Origin: Apiotrichum sp. Y4204
Lineage: Eukaryota; Basidiomycota; Tremellomycetes; Trichosporonales; Trichosporonaceae
DNA length: 64,000 bases
Assembly: GCA_025531455.1 (NCBI GenBank)
Contig: JAMYHL010000014.1
Location: forward strand, 620,001 to 684,000
Reading direction: 5' to 3'
Made by a program: the position numbers and the translations under genes
Part shown: piece by piece, positions 1 through 11,478 of the stretch
Numbering within the stretch: the stretch's first letter is position 1
Layout: each line of letters opens with the position of its first letter
Notes under the pieces: generated by a model
What the model was told of the DNA's origin: nothing
Seen by the model: only the letters and a program-made list of their open reading frames with translations
The model's database searches: none

Positions 1-3000
1 TCACCGCGGGAGCTCAGACGACGTTTACGGGTGAACGCGTGAACGCATACATACAATACATACTGGCCGTCAATCGTGCTGTAGATCTGCATGTGCAGAT
101 CCCCCATCGTCTCCCATAGTCCATGTCCGTAATGTCACCGAATCGCCGAGCTGCCCACTCGCCGGGGATGTGAACGCCAACCGCAACTCCTACTGCATGG
201 CGTGACCAAAACTGGAGCCAACAGAGTATCGAAGAAACAAGTGTGTGTGGGACGCGAAACGCATCGACTATTTCACGTTTAGCTTGATATGCGCAGCGGT
301 GGGTCAATGTCTGGCCAGGACTGCGGTGTCCCACGCTGTCACAAACCCAACCCAACTGCCTTCTTTACCGTACGAGCTTCATGTGTTCACATGTGATGCT
401 ATGTGTATCAGAGTCAAGGTTTCGTGTCTTAGGTGGTTCTAGCTTTGCGTGCTCCACACTCAATCAAGCTTCCTGTCTTGCCTAGACACGAACTACCGAG
501 CTTGTTATCGTCTGTGACACACTCTTATTCAGTCCTGAAACGCACCCTCGGACACAGGCTCTGTCCATCACTTGGCACACATGGGGCCATATCATACTGT
601 ATATCTCAACGGCCGAGAGACCGACGCAGTGGGTGACGACGGCCGTGCTCGTGACTTGCACCGTTGCAATCGTTACCCTGTTGCCACCCTGTGGGCGGTC
701 ACTCGGCGCAACAGTCGCCGTCTTCTCATGAGTTGGATTTGTGGTCAGTCTCGTGCAGGTCATGGGATGCGCACGACTGAAACGCGCAGGCATGCACATC
801 TGGGAGCATAGCGGGACTGGCGTGACCCCGGTGTCTGGTCACTGTACACTGCAGCAGCACGGTCAAGTTCACAGTGCGACGGTAACCCTTCTGCATCTTC
901 CGCTGGCGTCCTGTCCCGCGCACTTGGCATGCACAGGAATAATGGACCTTGCCCATCAAATCGCCACCCAGAAAGATTAGGAACGCTACAGAGACGCAAG
1001 TCTCGTAGCTCGCAGCTCGCAGCTCGTAGCTCGGGACTTGTAGTCTCGACGAAAATGTCCGTGACGATCACAGATCTCGAGCAGACATGTGAGCAGTCCT
1101 CAAGCCGGTCCAGAGGGCGGCGGCAACATCCACCGAACCCACACGTAACCGGTTGACTAGCAGGTGATCTCTGCACAAGGGGTTACCGTCGCAATATTCC
1201 GACTCACAGGCGACGTTGCCGGTCGGCTGACAGCTGACAGTCATCGGTTACCGCTGTTGCCACCAAGAGTGACGGGATGGTGGTGCGGAGCACATCTGAC
1301 AGAGTACAGCAACGCATGCGCTCGTGTCGGCGCGGTCGGCGGCTCGGCGACGTGGTAGCTTGCCAACATCAATCGCGGCTATCGCTCACCCGTCCGCAGG
1401 TCACTCAACCCAACTTGACAGTCTCCTGATTTCCTGACTAGTAGTAGCTATGCAGGGTAGATACGTAGCACCTTACTCCAGTTTGGAACGGTCGCAGTCT
1501 GCGGCCGGCTGGCCGGCGATAAGGGCTCACTATGGTGGGTACCGCATGCTGCAAGCTCGGGTCGGTAACGACGCGAACCTCGATCTTTTCGCACCTCGTA
1601 CTCCAGACCCAGATCTGCATACATGTGTCCAACAAGGTTGAAATCTGCAGCGATTTCGACTTTGAATACTGAGAGCGTTACACATTTCTGGGCCAAAATC
1701 GCACCCACCCACCAGAAAAGTACCAGCTTGCTGCGTAGCGCGCGGTGGACCTGGCGGCATGGTGGCCTGGTAGCTGGTGGGAGGGAGCCTGATCGCTTGG
1801 GATCTTGGGAACACCCAATGTCACGGGCCGCTCTTGCCGCTCTGCGCCGCATGCTGGCTGGCGTCATGGTGCCAAAACCCTCCGAAACGCTCTCCGGCCT
1901 CTTGTGGCCTAGCGATTTTGCTACCCGCACTTCCGTCATTCCCCTCCCCTGGCGGGCTGCAGCGGCTGTGAATGCTGCCCAGGCTCTGTGCCGAGGACTA
2001 GGAACTCAAAGTTCAGCATGCAACCTTGTTGAATGCTTCCGAAGGTCCAGCATGAGATGTTCTCTGGGGCAGCGTGGGGTTGCTCTATCGATGTACGACG
2101 AGGTGATGACGACCAACGGACGGCCCTGTCACGTTCTCAGCACTTGGCACGTACTGTCCACCATGTTAACTCACCTGGCTCTGGCCAGACCTCGCAGCTG
2201 CCAGGGGTGGACAAGGTTGCCTGATGTCTCACGATTTTCGTCGACCTGCAAGAAGCAGCATTTTCCGAACCCGAGATTGCGCTTTTGGTTCTGATCAACA
2301 GTTTCCACGACCAGTCTCCGTGGAATGGAACGATGACCTGACCCGGACACGCAGCCGGCGGCGGATGCCTGCCTTTTCGTGTCCTTTGTTCGCTCTTTTG
2401 TTTCGCGTGACATTGTCCGGGCACGCGTCCGCCAGAAATGCTGGTCATCGTGATGCACCATGGTCAGCTGAGTACATTAGCCTGATACTAGCTGCCGGCA
2501 GCTTGATCGCAGATCGTAGGCTGTACTACATTGCAGTGTAAATCATATCGGTAGGGCACAGTAACTGTTTCAACGGCGTGTCACACATCAAGTCATCATT
2601 CCAACGAGCCGTTAAGGTATGCGCAACTGACCTACTTCGGCGCCGCTGCGTGCCGCCGACGAATCTCGATCGTCTGGACAACGTCCAGCAACGTAGATTC
2701 TTCCCACCGGGTGTTGTCATGAGCTATGTCAAGCATGGTGTGCTGCGGACCGTCAGGGATGCCGCATCGGCGTCGGTGAACCGACCGGCAAATGACGGTG
2801 CACCGAGCTGGCACCACGACTCTCAGCAACCAACGTGGTACTGCGCGCCAATGGTTGACAGGGGTGATGTTAGATACTTCCCAGTTTAGCTTGTCCAGCT
2901 GCAAGATTAAAACGACGGACCTTCATACCGCGACGCGATCGTGGAAGATCTTTTCGAACCAAGATTAGCCACATGTACATGTGCTGCAAGATATCCGTCT

Positions 3001-3173
3001 ATATATGCCGGGCAACAGTTCCGAACGGGCCGTGGTATGTAGACCTGACGAAGCGGCCCGGAGACACCTGACACCATGTCCGAAGGCGGTGCCGAGACGG
3101 TTGCCCAGAGCCCGGGTGGGGCACTGAAAACTCGGACCCACTAGGATGACCGAGGCGGGTTCACGATGACCCC
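1..3173. other. Gene-poor stretch, no supported gene
   Basis: I find no reading frame here that joins across plausible introns into a recognisable protein on either strand. The longest open frames are a plus frame at 1623-2294 and a minus frame at 1448-1939. They overlap each other and have no domain-like segments, so I treat them as chance. A short tandem array of GCTCGCA-like heptamers lies near 1005-1035. The stretch may be intergenic sequence, a decayed element, or genes too diverged to see. Confidence 0.5.
1003..1036. repeat. Short GCTCGCA/GCTCGTA tandem array
   Basis: Four to five near-copies of a 7-8 base unit (gctcgca, gctcgta, gctcggg) follow one another. It is a small minisatellite in non-coding DNA with no visible function. 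Confidence 0.6.
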
Positions 3174-4687
3174 TTAGACCTCGACGATCTCGTCCTCCTT
3201 CTCCTCCTTCTTTACAAGACCCTCGACATGGTCTGCCTTGGTCTCGCGACCCTCCTCACCCTGGAGAAGCGAGACAAGGCGCTCGATAGCGTCCTTGATC
3301 TCCTGGTCGGTCTCGACCTTGTGTGCTTCGCGCACAACGTAGTACGCTCCGCGCTTGCGCAGTGCCTCACGACCGGTGTACGTTGTTGAGAGCAGGAGGA
3401 GAATCTCGACGCACATCATGCGCAGAACCGGGTCCTGTTCGCGCGTCTTCGTCGGGGGCAGGAACTGGAGAGTCGAAGGAAGCGTCTCCATCTCGTCCAT
3501 GTCGTACTCCTCGGGACCCATCAAAGGACTGAGAACATAGGGAAGGACATCGACACCGCGAACCCTGCGCGTTGGGTCGGAGGGGAGAACAACACGGTCA
3601 TCTGTGGGTTGTTAGGTTGAAATCTGCGAGCAAGAGCGTACCTTCACTGGCGAGGAGCCACGGGTGGCTGAGACGGTCCATGGCACAGTTCTTGATACAG
3701 CCGAGAGCACCACCGCGGCGAATCGTGTCCGGGTGCTCCGTGTAAACAACAATCTTGGCTAGAAGGGGCTCATCATCCGGGGTGTGCTCAGAATGAGGTG
3801 CCGGGAATGCCGGTTGCGGGGTGAGGAGCAGAGGGCGAGTAGCGGGAAGCTGATGCGTCAGATACGAACATACGTGGTCATCTCACCATTGAAAGGTTGG
3901 CAAAGACTGACGCAAGGAAGTTGCAGTCTCCCTTACGCTTGCCGACCGAGTCGCGGACACCTTCGCTTGCTCCATCCTCAAACGCCTGCACAAGGGCACG
4001 GATAGCCTCGATCTCGCGTTGCGGCTCCTGCCCTGCCTCCTTGTTGGGAGCCATCACTGCCGGATCGCGGAAGTCCGGGTGGATGGTGCTCGAAGCACTC
4101 GCCGCAGCGGGGAAGTAGTACGGCGGGTAGTGCTTGGAGAGAGGAAGGGGAATAATGGGCACGGTGAGCTCGGCCATCGCGGGAACGAGCGCAGGGTGAG
4201 AAGTCAGGTTCGAGAGGAGCATGGAGGTCAACGGCGACAGCGGCGAGGTAGTATTCTGCGTCTGTCAGCATTTTCGTGGCTTTCATACTCGTATGAAGAA
4301 GCCACTCACCGCAGTGTAAGACACCAGCCAAACGAGGAAGTCGTGGTCTGCTAGCTGGCGGGCGACAGCCAGGTTGTCAGAGAGGTTGATCAGCGCGGAG
4401 AGGGCATCGTGCGCAATGACGGCCTGGTCGCGGCAGAGCATCGCAAGGTCCTTGATAGCCTTAACCTTGACCTCGTCCTGCTCCTGCCCCTCCTTGCGCT
4501 TCTCGGGAATGAGGCCACCGCCATCGACCTGCTTCTGTCCCGGAGCGGCCGCAAACGACGACGGGATGAAGATCTGGCGGTTGGGAGCGTTCTTCGGCGT
4601 GTGGCCGATTAGGTTCTGGAGCGCAATCTGGCGCGCTGCCGGGTTCGGCGATGAGAGAAACTCGAACAATTCCGTGAGCTCGGCCAT
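3174..4687 (-). CDS. HGH1: Hgh1 family protein (eEF2 folding factor)
   Basis: Four exons are read on the minus strand: 4687-4310, 4261-3887, 3849-3642 and 3601-3174. All junctions are in frame and give 462 residues. The N-terminus (MAELTELFEFLSSPNPAARQ) begins an armadillo-like helical repeat region. The middle carries the family segment NFLASVFANLS, and the C-terminal part (LRMMCVEILLLLSTTYTGRE) matches the conserved Hgh1 C-terminal domain. Known Hgh1 is a cytosolic armadillo-repeat protein that helps translation elongation factor 2 to fold, together with TRiC. The length is somewhat above the roughly 390 residues of budding yeast. RAE1 is divergent upstream with a 495-base shared promoter region. 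The family assignment is firm; the role is by family. Confidence 0.88.
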
Positions 4688-5182
4688 TCTGGATCGATGC
4701 GTTGATGTAGAGGTTGGGAGAGAGAGTGTGTAGATGAAGAACTAGCTGCTTGATAAAGCTGTTTTTGACGGTTGTGTCATCGAATGTTCGACCAACTTTT
4801 TCTGGTGGAGTGGAGGTGAGATTGTGCATCAACTTTCCCACGGATGTATCGCTTTGGGGGTTGATGATGGCACACACTCTGGCCGAGAGCCACCAAGTTT
4901 GTGAGAGGGGCACACACACACATCTTTCAACAACGGCTACGAAACAACAATCAACTTGCACTCACCATCCATCACCACCTTTTGTATACCCATCACCACC
5001 GCGACACGAGCCTATCGACGGCATAGACATATACATTTGGTATTGAGGGCGACCGACCTGCCCTTCCGCGCGCCAATCCGACAAGCATCCAAAAGTCGCG
5101 TTGGCGAGAAATCCCTCGGCATCCCCCTTCCCTCTCGCCATCCATCGCGAAGCACGACTTCGCGCACCCGAGCTAGGCCAAG
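4688..5182. promoter_or_regulatory. Shared promoter region HGH1/RAE1
   Basis: This is non-coding DNA between two divergent start codons. It is rich in CA/TC runs near 4910-5010. I see no clear TATA box or known factor site. Confidence 0.5.
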
Positions 5183-6508
5183 ATGATGGGCTCTAGCTTC
5201 CGCCCCGTCCAGAAGGACATTGAGCTTGTGCAGCCCCCTTCGGACTCAGTGTCCAAAATTTCCTTCTCCCCGACACAGGACATCCTCGCTGTCGGCTCCT
5301 GGGACAACAATGTGCGTCTGGGATATTGTTTCGGGTGGCTGCGGCAGACATGAGCTGACTCAACATAGGTGCGGTTGTACAATGTCAGCAGCATGGGGCA
5401 GTCCGAGCCCAAGGCCATGTACTCTCACGAGGCGCCCGTATTGGATCTTGCATGGTCAAAGGTGAGCAACGACGGCTATGCCGTTGGTGCCGCATCGTTT
5501 ACTGACATGACAGAGCGGACAGCACCTGTTCTCCGCGGGCTGCGACAACGCAGGTCGCATGTACGATTTGAACACTGGACAACCGCAGCAGGTGGCCCAG
5601 CACGACGCACCGATCAAGTGCATTGAGTACGTCGAGGTGAACGGAAATGGCATCCTGATCACGGCGGGATGGGACAAGAAGATGAAGGTAGGTATCCAAA
5701 TATCGTTTTGACCTACATGATCCATTGTGCGTGAAACTCACAAAGCAGTACTGGGACTTGCGATCCCCGCAGCCGGTGAACAGCCTCGATCTTACGGACC
5801 GGGCGTATGCGATGGATGCGACAGAGAAGATTGCCGTCGTCGGCACCGCTGATCGCCAAGTCCACATCTACGACCTTGCCAACCCCTTTGTCAAGTTCCG
5901 CCAAACCGAGTCGCCGCTCAAGTGGCAGACGCGCGTTATCTCCTGTTTCCCCGCATCCGTCGGCGGGGACGGCTTCGCGATCGGAAGTATCGAGGGACGA
6001 GTAGGCATCCAATATGTGCACCAGGGTGACGAGAAGTGAGTGCTCATGGCCGGGTTGTTCTCGTAGGCGCTAACCCGATTTCAGGAAGAACTTCTCCTTC
6101 AAGTGCCACCGTACCGATTACCACAACCCGGGCGGCCCGACTCCCGCACAGGCTGGCTCGCAGAACGTGTTTGCGATCAACACCATCTCCTTCCACAAGG
6201 TACAGGGTACCTTCTGCACTGGTGGCGGCGACGGCTCCCTCACCTTCTGGGACGGCATGGCGCGCACCAAGCTCAAGGCATTCACTGCCAAGGAGCTCGG
6301 CAATGGCGACCCCGAGGCGCGCCCCAACCCCATCTGGGGGACGCCGATCGTGTCCACCGCGTTCAACCACAACTGCGAGATTCTCGCATACGCCTTCTCG
6401 TACGACTGGTCAAAGGGCCACGGTGGCGTACCGCCCGCCAGCTCCAACCCCACCAAGATCATGCTTCACCCCGTCAAGCCCGACGAGGTCACGAGGAAAA
6501 AGAGGTAG
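5183..6508 (+). CDS. RAE1: mRNA export factor Rae1/Gle2 (WD40)
   Basis: Five exons (5183-5311, 5369-5461, 5514-5687, 5749-6035, 6085-6508) give 368 residues, the usual length of the family. WD repeats can be read throughout: SKISFSPTQDILAVGSWDN near the N-terminus, HLFSAGCDNAGRMYDL and GILITAGWDKKMKYWDLR in the middle, and TFCTGGGDGSLTFWD near the end. The C-terminal KPDEVTRKK tail is also typical. Rae1 is a beta-propeller that binds the GLEBS motif of Nup98-type nucleoporins at the nuclear pore and takes part in mRNA export. I chose the first of two adjacent ATG codons. The first intron starts GTGCGT right after the codon for Asn43. It converges on SAC1. Confidence 0.93.
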
Positions 6509-6838
6509 TTGGAGCCGAGAGTGTGCGCTGGAGAAGGATGGGAGAGGTCTTCCAGAGCTGGTCTTCATAGCAGTCCATAGCAGTCCATTTCTGATCTTCA
6601 TAGCAGATGTATGGCATTTAGAGCCACTTGCTGATCCTGGTGTAATTGGGCAACGTCATCCCAGATTGCCTAGCGCTTCCGGTCGCATCTTTCAAGCATC
6701 AAGCTCACACATCCCGAAAGCTCGTGCATGACAATCAAATCAAATCAATAGTAACATCTATGTCCGGTTCTGGTATCACATCTCGTATCCTCTAGAGCGG
6801 TAGCGTGCTTGACCGCTGTTCGTTGAATCATTACCCCG
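6509..6838. other. Convergent 3' region RAE1/SAC1
   Basis: This is non-coding sequence between two convergent stop codons and must hold both polyadenylation regions. AT-rich tracts (tcaaatcaaatcaatag near 6733) are the only visible feature. Confidence 0.5.
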
Positions 6839-9189
6839 TTAGTCGATAAGCGCACCCTTCTTCTCGTCGAAGCGGCTCGTAGACTTGGACTTGGACTTGT
6901 GGCGCTTAATAGGCACAGCCGAACCGATCGACATGCCGCGGCCACGCTGCTTCGTCTTGAAGCCCGGACCGGTGTATTTGAGGATCTCGTACGGGGCATT
7001 GAGTCGCGGCCATGCGACGTACGAAGTTCCCTGTAAGATTAGCAATGTTCCAGGCTCAAAGAAGCGTAACAGACGATCGAGAATACTCACGTTACCCCAA
7101 ATGAAGCTTCCCGAGATGAAAGCGAGAATGAACCAGAGAAGAAGGAACGAATAAATGGACCATTCTGATGTGAGTATGCGATTCAGAAGACTTTTTGTAC
7201 TCACCACTGGAACGCGGAAGCGTGAGGGCAGCGAAGATCATGGTCAGGGCAAACACGAGCACGTACGGCATCGCCCGAATAAGCAGAGGCTGGGTGTTGG
7301 TAAGGGGCGGTATGCCACCGCGACGAGCCACCCAAGCACCGGTGATCAGATCGTAGGCGTCTTGCCTGTCGCCATCGAAGAAGTTGTTCCGGATATAACG
7401 CAGAACCGAGTTGTAACCGTCCTTCAGAAGACCCTCCTTGGTCCGCTTGCCGGTACGCGTAAAGTCGGTCTTGAGAGCGCCCGAGCCAGCGTACGCGTTC
7501 GAAATGTTGTCGGCGTGGTCGGCCCAAACGTTGCGGAAAATGGCCATAAAGTCCGGGTGGTCATCAACGGTCTCCTTGACGCTCAGCACGCCGGCAACGC
7601 GAAGCTGCTGGTTGAGAGCCCATTTGCCAAGCGCACTCTGGGCAACGTTGGTGCGGTCCAAGCAGTCCATGCAGTTGGAGCGGATGACACCAGTCTGCCG
7701 GCTGAGGAGGCGGGTCGGACCAGCGAAGGTGCCAAAGCCAGTCGAGGCCGGGGCAATGCCGTGGAACCAGCCCATCGTGTCGAGCGCCTCCTGCAGGCGA
7801 TCGATAAGAATCGAGATGCGGTCAAAGCGCATCTTGCGGCATTCGGCGTGGAAGTCCCAGTACAGGTAGCGAGCGCGGTCGGCAACCTCCCGGTCGTTCT
7901 CAGCGGCCTTCATGGCACGCTCGAAGGCCTCCTTGACGGGCTGCTCGTGACCCTTCTGATTGACAAGATTGACCAGAATCATCGAGTTGTACTTCTCCAC
8001 CATGTGGTCGATGTGCTTCTTCAGCGCGGCGGCGGTCTCGGGCACGTCCATGACCTGCAGGTCGGGCTTGTAGCGAAGGTTGTTGACCTCGGCCCAGTAG
8101 ATAGGAACGCTTCCGCGCACCTGCACGAACGAGAGACGCTCGCGACCATCAACGCGTCCGCGAGTAAGGGGCATAGCTCCATTTTCGGGAAGTGGGTCGA
8201 GAAGGACTATCTGCTCGGTTTCGTTGAAGTTGGCAGTGTCTCCATTGTCGTCGATACCGCGGGAGAAGTAACGGGTGCCGACACGGTGACGCGATCGACG
8301 CGAGATCAAGCAGAAAAGGAAGTCACGGTTGTTGATAGACGCGGAGCGAAGCTCAAGGACTAGAGATGTCAGTGCTGCGTTCGGGATCAAGGGTCTATAA
8401 CTCACAGCCAAACATAACTGGCAGAATGAACCGGGAAAGATCCATGCCGTTCTCCGTGCGCTCGATAAACTTGTTCATGAGGAAGCGGTTCCAGAAGAAG
8501 CGCTCGTCGGCACGTTGCCAGAGGGGAGCTTGTCCGGCACCCATGCCAGCGTCCTCGAGCTCCTTCTGCCTCTGGAGAGTGTTCGTGAGATCCCATCCGT
8601 ATGAGAACCACATGTTACCAGCCTTGAGGCCGCGCTCGACAAGCGACACAAGTTCCCGCTCAATCGGATTGCCGAGGATCGCCTGGGAAGAGCTAGTCGG
8701 GTTAAGGGGAAGCAGACGGAAGTCTGTCGCGAGGTAGATCGGGTGGGAGAGAAGGCGGCACGAGTTTGTGCGCTGCGTGATGATAACAAGATAGTCGGCT
8801 ATTCGTTAGCATGCTTCCCAGTCTATGTCGGGGTACATATAACTCACTCGTAGCAAGGCTGATCATACCAAGAATACCGTAGCATGCAATGACCTTTTCG
8901 CGACCGACCGGAATGGCGGTAGAGACCACTGCTGGGTGTCAGTCGCGGCCGCCAGGGAAACCTTCACACGCACTGTTCAACGTCATCTCGCCGGTGCTGC
9001 GGTCGACATGCAGGCTGTCACGCGCATCCTTCTCGCGCGACGCATCGCCACCATAGCCCTGTCCGGGCGTCGACGGCTCGAATATGTATGCGGTCGGCGA
9101 GACGTAGAGGTTGTAGCTCTCGTAGAGCTGCGTGTCAGTTCGCCACTCGGACCAGGGTGCCTTACCGGCTGGCAATTGTATGGTGCCAT
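6839..9189 (-). CDS. SAC1: Sac1 phosphoinositide phosphatase
   Basis: Seven exons on the minus strand (9189-9166, 9127-8974, 8928-8848, 8798-8406, 8359-7205, 7164-7091, 7030-6839) give 690 residues. The first exon is only 24 bases, and its 38-base intron has a GTAAGG donor and a CTGAC branch site. The SAC domain ends in the catalytic CX5R(T/S) motif, seen as CMDCLDRTNV. Two membrane segments follow near the C-terminus (PYVLVFALTMIFAALTLP and YSFLLLWFILAFISGSFIW), then a basic tail. Sac1 removes phosphate from PI4P and other monophosphoinositides at the ER/Golgi. Start choice rests on the tiny first exon, which restores the expected N-terminus (NCQPLYESYNLYVSPTAYIF). Confidence 0.93.
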
Positions 9190-9923
9190 CGTCAAAGGAG
9201 TGGGCCGACGAGTCGGAATATAGAAAGCGGATGGAGAGAAAAAGAAAAGCGAATGCCTAAAGAACGATATGAATATAAAGATGTGAATGGGATAGTGTTC
9301 GTGGATGTCTGTTGAATGGGTGAACTTTGCGGCCTTTGGGTAGTCGTGGCCACAGGATGATAACGACGTGCGAACAGGCGGCGGAGGGTGTGACGACGAC
9401 GACGACAAAATGGCACAATCTGGTAGTGGACGACGCGACGAATGATGAATTACACCAGCGCACCAAGGGGAGCTCAGTCACGTGATCTACTGCACACGTA
9501 CACACGTGTGGTGAGTGTGGTCCAGCTGGTCCAGCCGGTCCAGCCAGCTAGCCAGCTGGTACCTGGTCCAGCGGCGCCGGGACCCTGAGGGGCCTTAGGG
9601 GCCTTACTTGACGCGTCCTGGCCGTTATCAGTACAGACATTGTAATTCCACCTTTTGAGGACGTGTAAAATGGAGAAGATGAGGTGGACGCGTCGAGAAA
9701 AAGCAGGCGAGGAAGCGCGTCGCGTCGCTCTTTGCTCCCCCCGTGTTACCCAGTCAAATGACGGACAGTACGGACAGTCAGACAGCCCAGGACCCGCCAC
9801 CGCCCCTCTTCTCGTTCTTCTCCCCTTTCATCTCTGTCTGTACATTACCCGTCATAAAAGCACACATCCTCTTTACACCACCATCCTCTCAACGTCTCCT
9901 ATCCAGCACACACCCCATCCACC
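9190..9923. promoter_or_regulatory. Divergent promoter region SAC1/PCNA
   Basis: This is a 734-base non-coding region between divergent starts. It contains a tandem array of a GGTCCAGC unit (9518-9577) and, towards PCNA, a pyrimidine-rich leader (9790-9920). Three acgcgt sites (9611, 9689, 9718) sit about 200-310 bases upstream of the PCNA start. ACGCGT is the MluI cell-cycle box bound by MBF in ascomycete yeasts, which fits an S-phase gene, but use of MBF here is inferred. Confidence 0.5.
9518..9577. repeat. GGTCCAGC tandem repeat in promoter
   Basis: The unit ggtccagc recurs at 9519, 9528 and 9537 and again at 9565. CAGCTAGCCAGCTGG, which is partly palindromic, lies between the third and fourth copies. 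It lies in the shared SAC1/PCNA upstream region. It could be a cluster of factor sites or a minisatellite. Confidence 0.6.
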
Positions 9924-11090
9924 ATGCTCGAGGCTCGTGTAAAGCAGGCATCCGTCCTCAAGAAGCTCCTTGACGGTAAGTATTTCTTGTCACCGCACGA
10001 TTGTTTGTTGCTTTCCATACACGTCGCCCTGTAGTGACGCGTCCATCACTCATATCAATGACAATTGCTAACTCTGACTTTAGCCATCAAGGAGCTCGTC
10101 ACTGACGGCAACCTCGACTGCTCTGATGAGGGTATCGTGAGTTTGGACTCACCGCGTCGCGTGATGTTTGGCCCCACTGACCCATCAGTCCCTCCAGGCG
10201 ATGGACAACTCGCACGTCGCGCTTGTCTCGCTCAAGCTTCAGGCCGAGCAGTTTGAGGCCTACCGTTGCGATCGCAACATCCCCCTCGGTGTCAACGTGA
10301 GTTACAACTTGCAACCGACACGGTTCCCACGCGGATGGATCACTGACGCGCCCAGCTCACCTCGCTCACCAAGATCCTGAAGTGTGCCAAGGACAACGAT
10401 GTTGTTACCCTTAAGGCCGCTGATGACGCCGACTCGCTCGGCCTCGTCTTCGAGTCGCCCAAGGAGGACCGCGTTGGAGAGTACGAGATGAAGCTCATGG
10501 ACATTGACCAGGAGCACCTCGGTATCCCGGACACACAGTACGACGCGACCATCACCATGTCGTCTGCCGAGTTTGCGCGTATCTGCCGCGACCTCAGCGC
10601 GCTCGGAGAGAGTGTCAAGATCGAGGCTTCCAAGGAGGGCGTTCGCTTCAGCTCGGACGGTGAAGTCGGCTCCGGTTCGATTCTGCTCAAGCAGTCGGCT
10701 GGTTCGGACCGCCGCCGTGCCAAGACCGACCCTGATGAGGAGGATGACGAGGAGATGGACGAGAAGCCCAACATCGACGACGAGGAGGGTGAGGAGGAGC
10801 TTGACGACGAGGACCGCCCCAAGAAGCGCAAGGCGAACGGTGGTGCCAAGGCCACCAAGAAGGCAAAGGCATCCGCCGGAAGCGACGAGGACGTTGGCGT
10901 CTCGATCATTCTCGACAAGCAGGTGTCGCTCACCTTCTCGCTCAAGTACCTCACCAACTTTGCCAAGAGCGCGCCCCTCGCACGCGAGGTCAGCCTCAAC
11001 ATGAGCAACGATGTGCCCCTACTGGTCCAGTTCGACTTTGAGCAGGGACTTCTGCAGTTCTTCCTCGCCCCCAAGATCTCGGACGAGTAG
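9924..11090 (+). CDS. POL30: PCNA sliding clamp with charged insert
   Basis: Four exons (9924-9975, 10084-10136, 10189-10296, 10356-11090) give 315 residues against about 260 for the family. All hallmark segments are present: [34 protein letters not shown], the interdomain region with LGIPDTQYD, the lysine equivalent to human K164 (EASKEGVRF), and the C-terminal [12 protein letters not shown] is the homotrimeric DNA clamp that tethers replicative polymerases and repair factors in the nucleus. The odd feature is an extra stretch, about residues 186-246, placed where human PCNA has a short loop (the TSNVDKEEE loop). It is acidic first ([10 protein letters not shown]) and then basic ([13 protein letters not shown]). 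It is open and continuous and longer than local introns, so a missed intron is unlikely. Confidence 0.95.
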
Positions 11091-11478
11091 ACATGTTGGG
11101 TTTTGTAACTGTCGACCGAGAGAAGTCCTGGAGAAGAGCGTCGAGAGGAGGCCAGAGAGTGTGCCATAGGATGAGATTGGGGCTGACGACCCCAATGATC
11201 ATGTCGTCTGTACTACGTCTTTGTTAGTTTGCTATGGATCATAGTGCCGTTCTGACTGTGTCGGTCACTGATCGTGCTGAGTGTTCTGACATGTGCCGTG
11301 GCGAAACGTGGATGGGGATCAGTCACGTCACACAGAACTACAAGACTTGCGGCCTATCATCCCATCGGTCTTCGAGATCTCGCTCATCTACATTTGTCTC
11401 CTTGCATAACCAATACAGAGCTTGCTACCCTACTTCGGAATCTTTGATCTCGTACGCGGAGAAGTGTGTAATCTCCTG
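11091..11478. other. Convergent 3' region
   Basis: Non-coding sequence between the PCNA stop and the convergent oxygenase-like gene. I see nothing else in it. Confidence 0.5.

Noticed and set aside
1623..2294. Plus-strand frame of 223 codons in the left gene-poor region
   Set aside because: No domain-like segment, overlaps a long opposite-strand frame, and composition looks like GC-rich chance sequence.
7155..8363. 402-codon plus frame antisense to SAC1
   Set aside because: It is a shadow of the SAC1 catalytic exon on the other strand; codon bias of the real gene leaves the antisense open.
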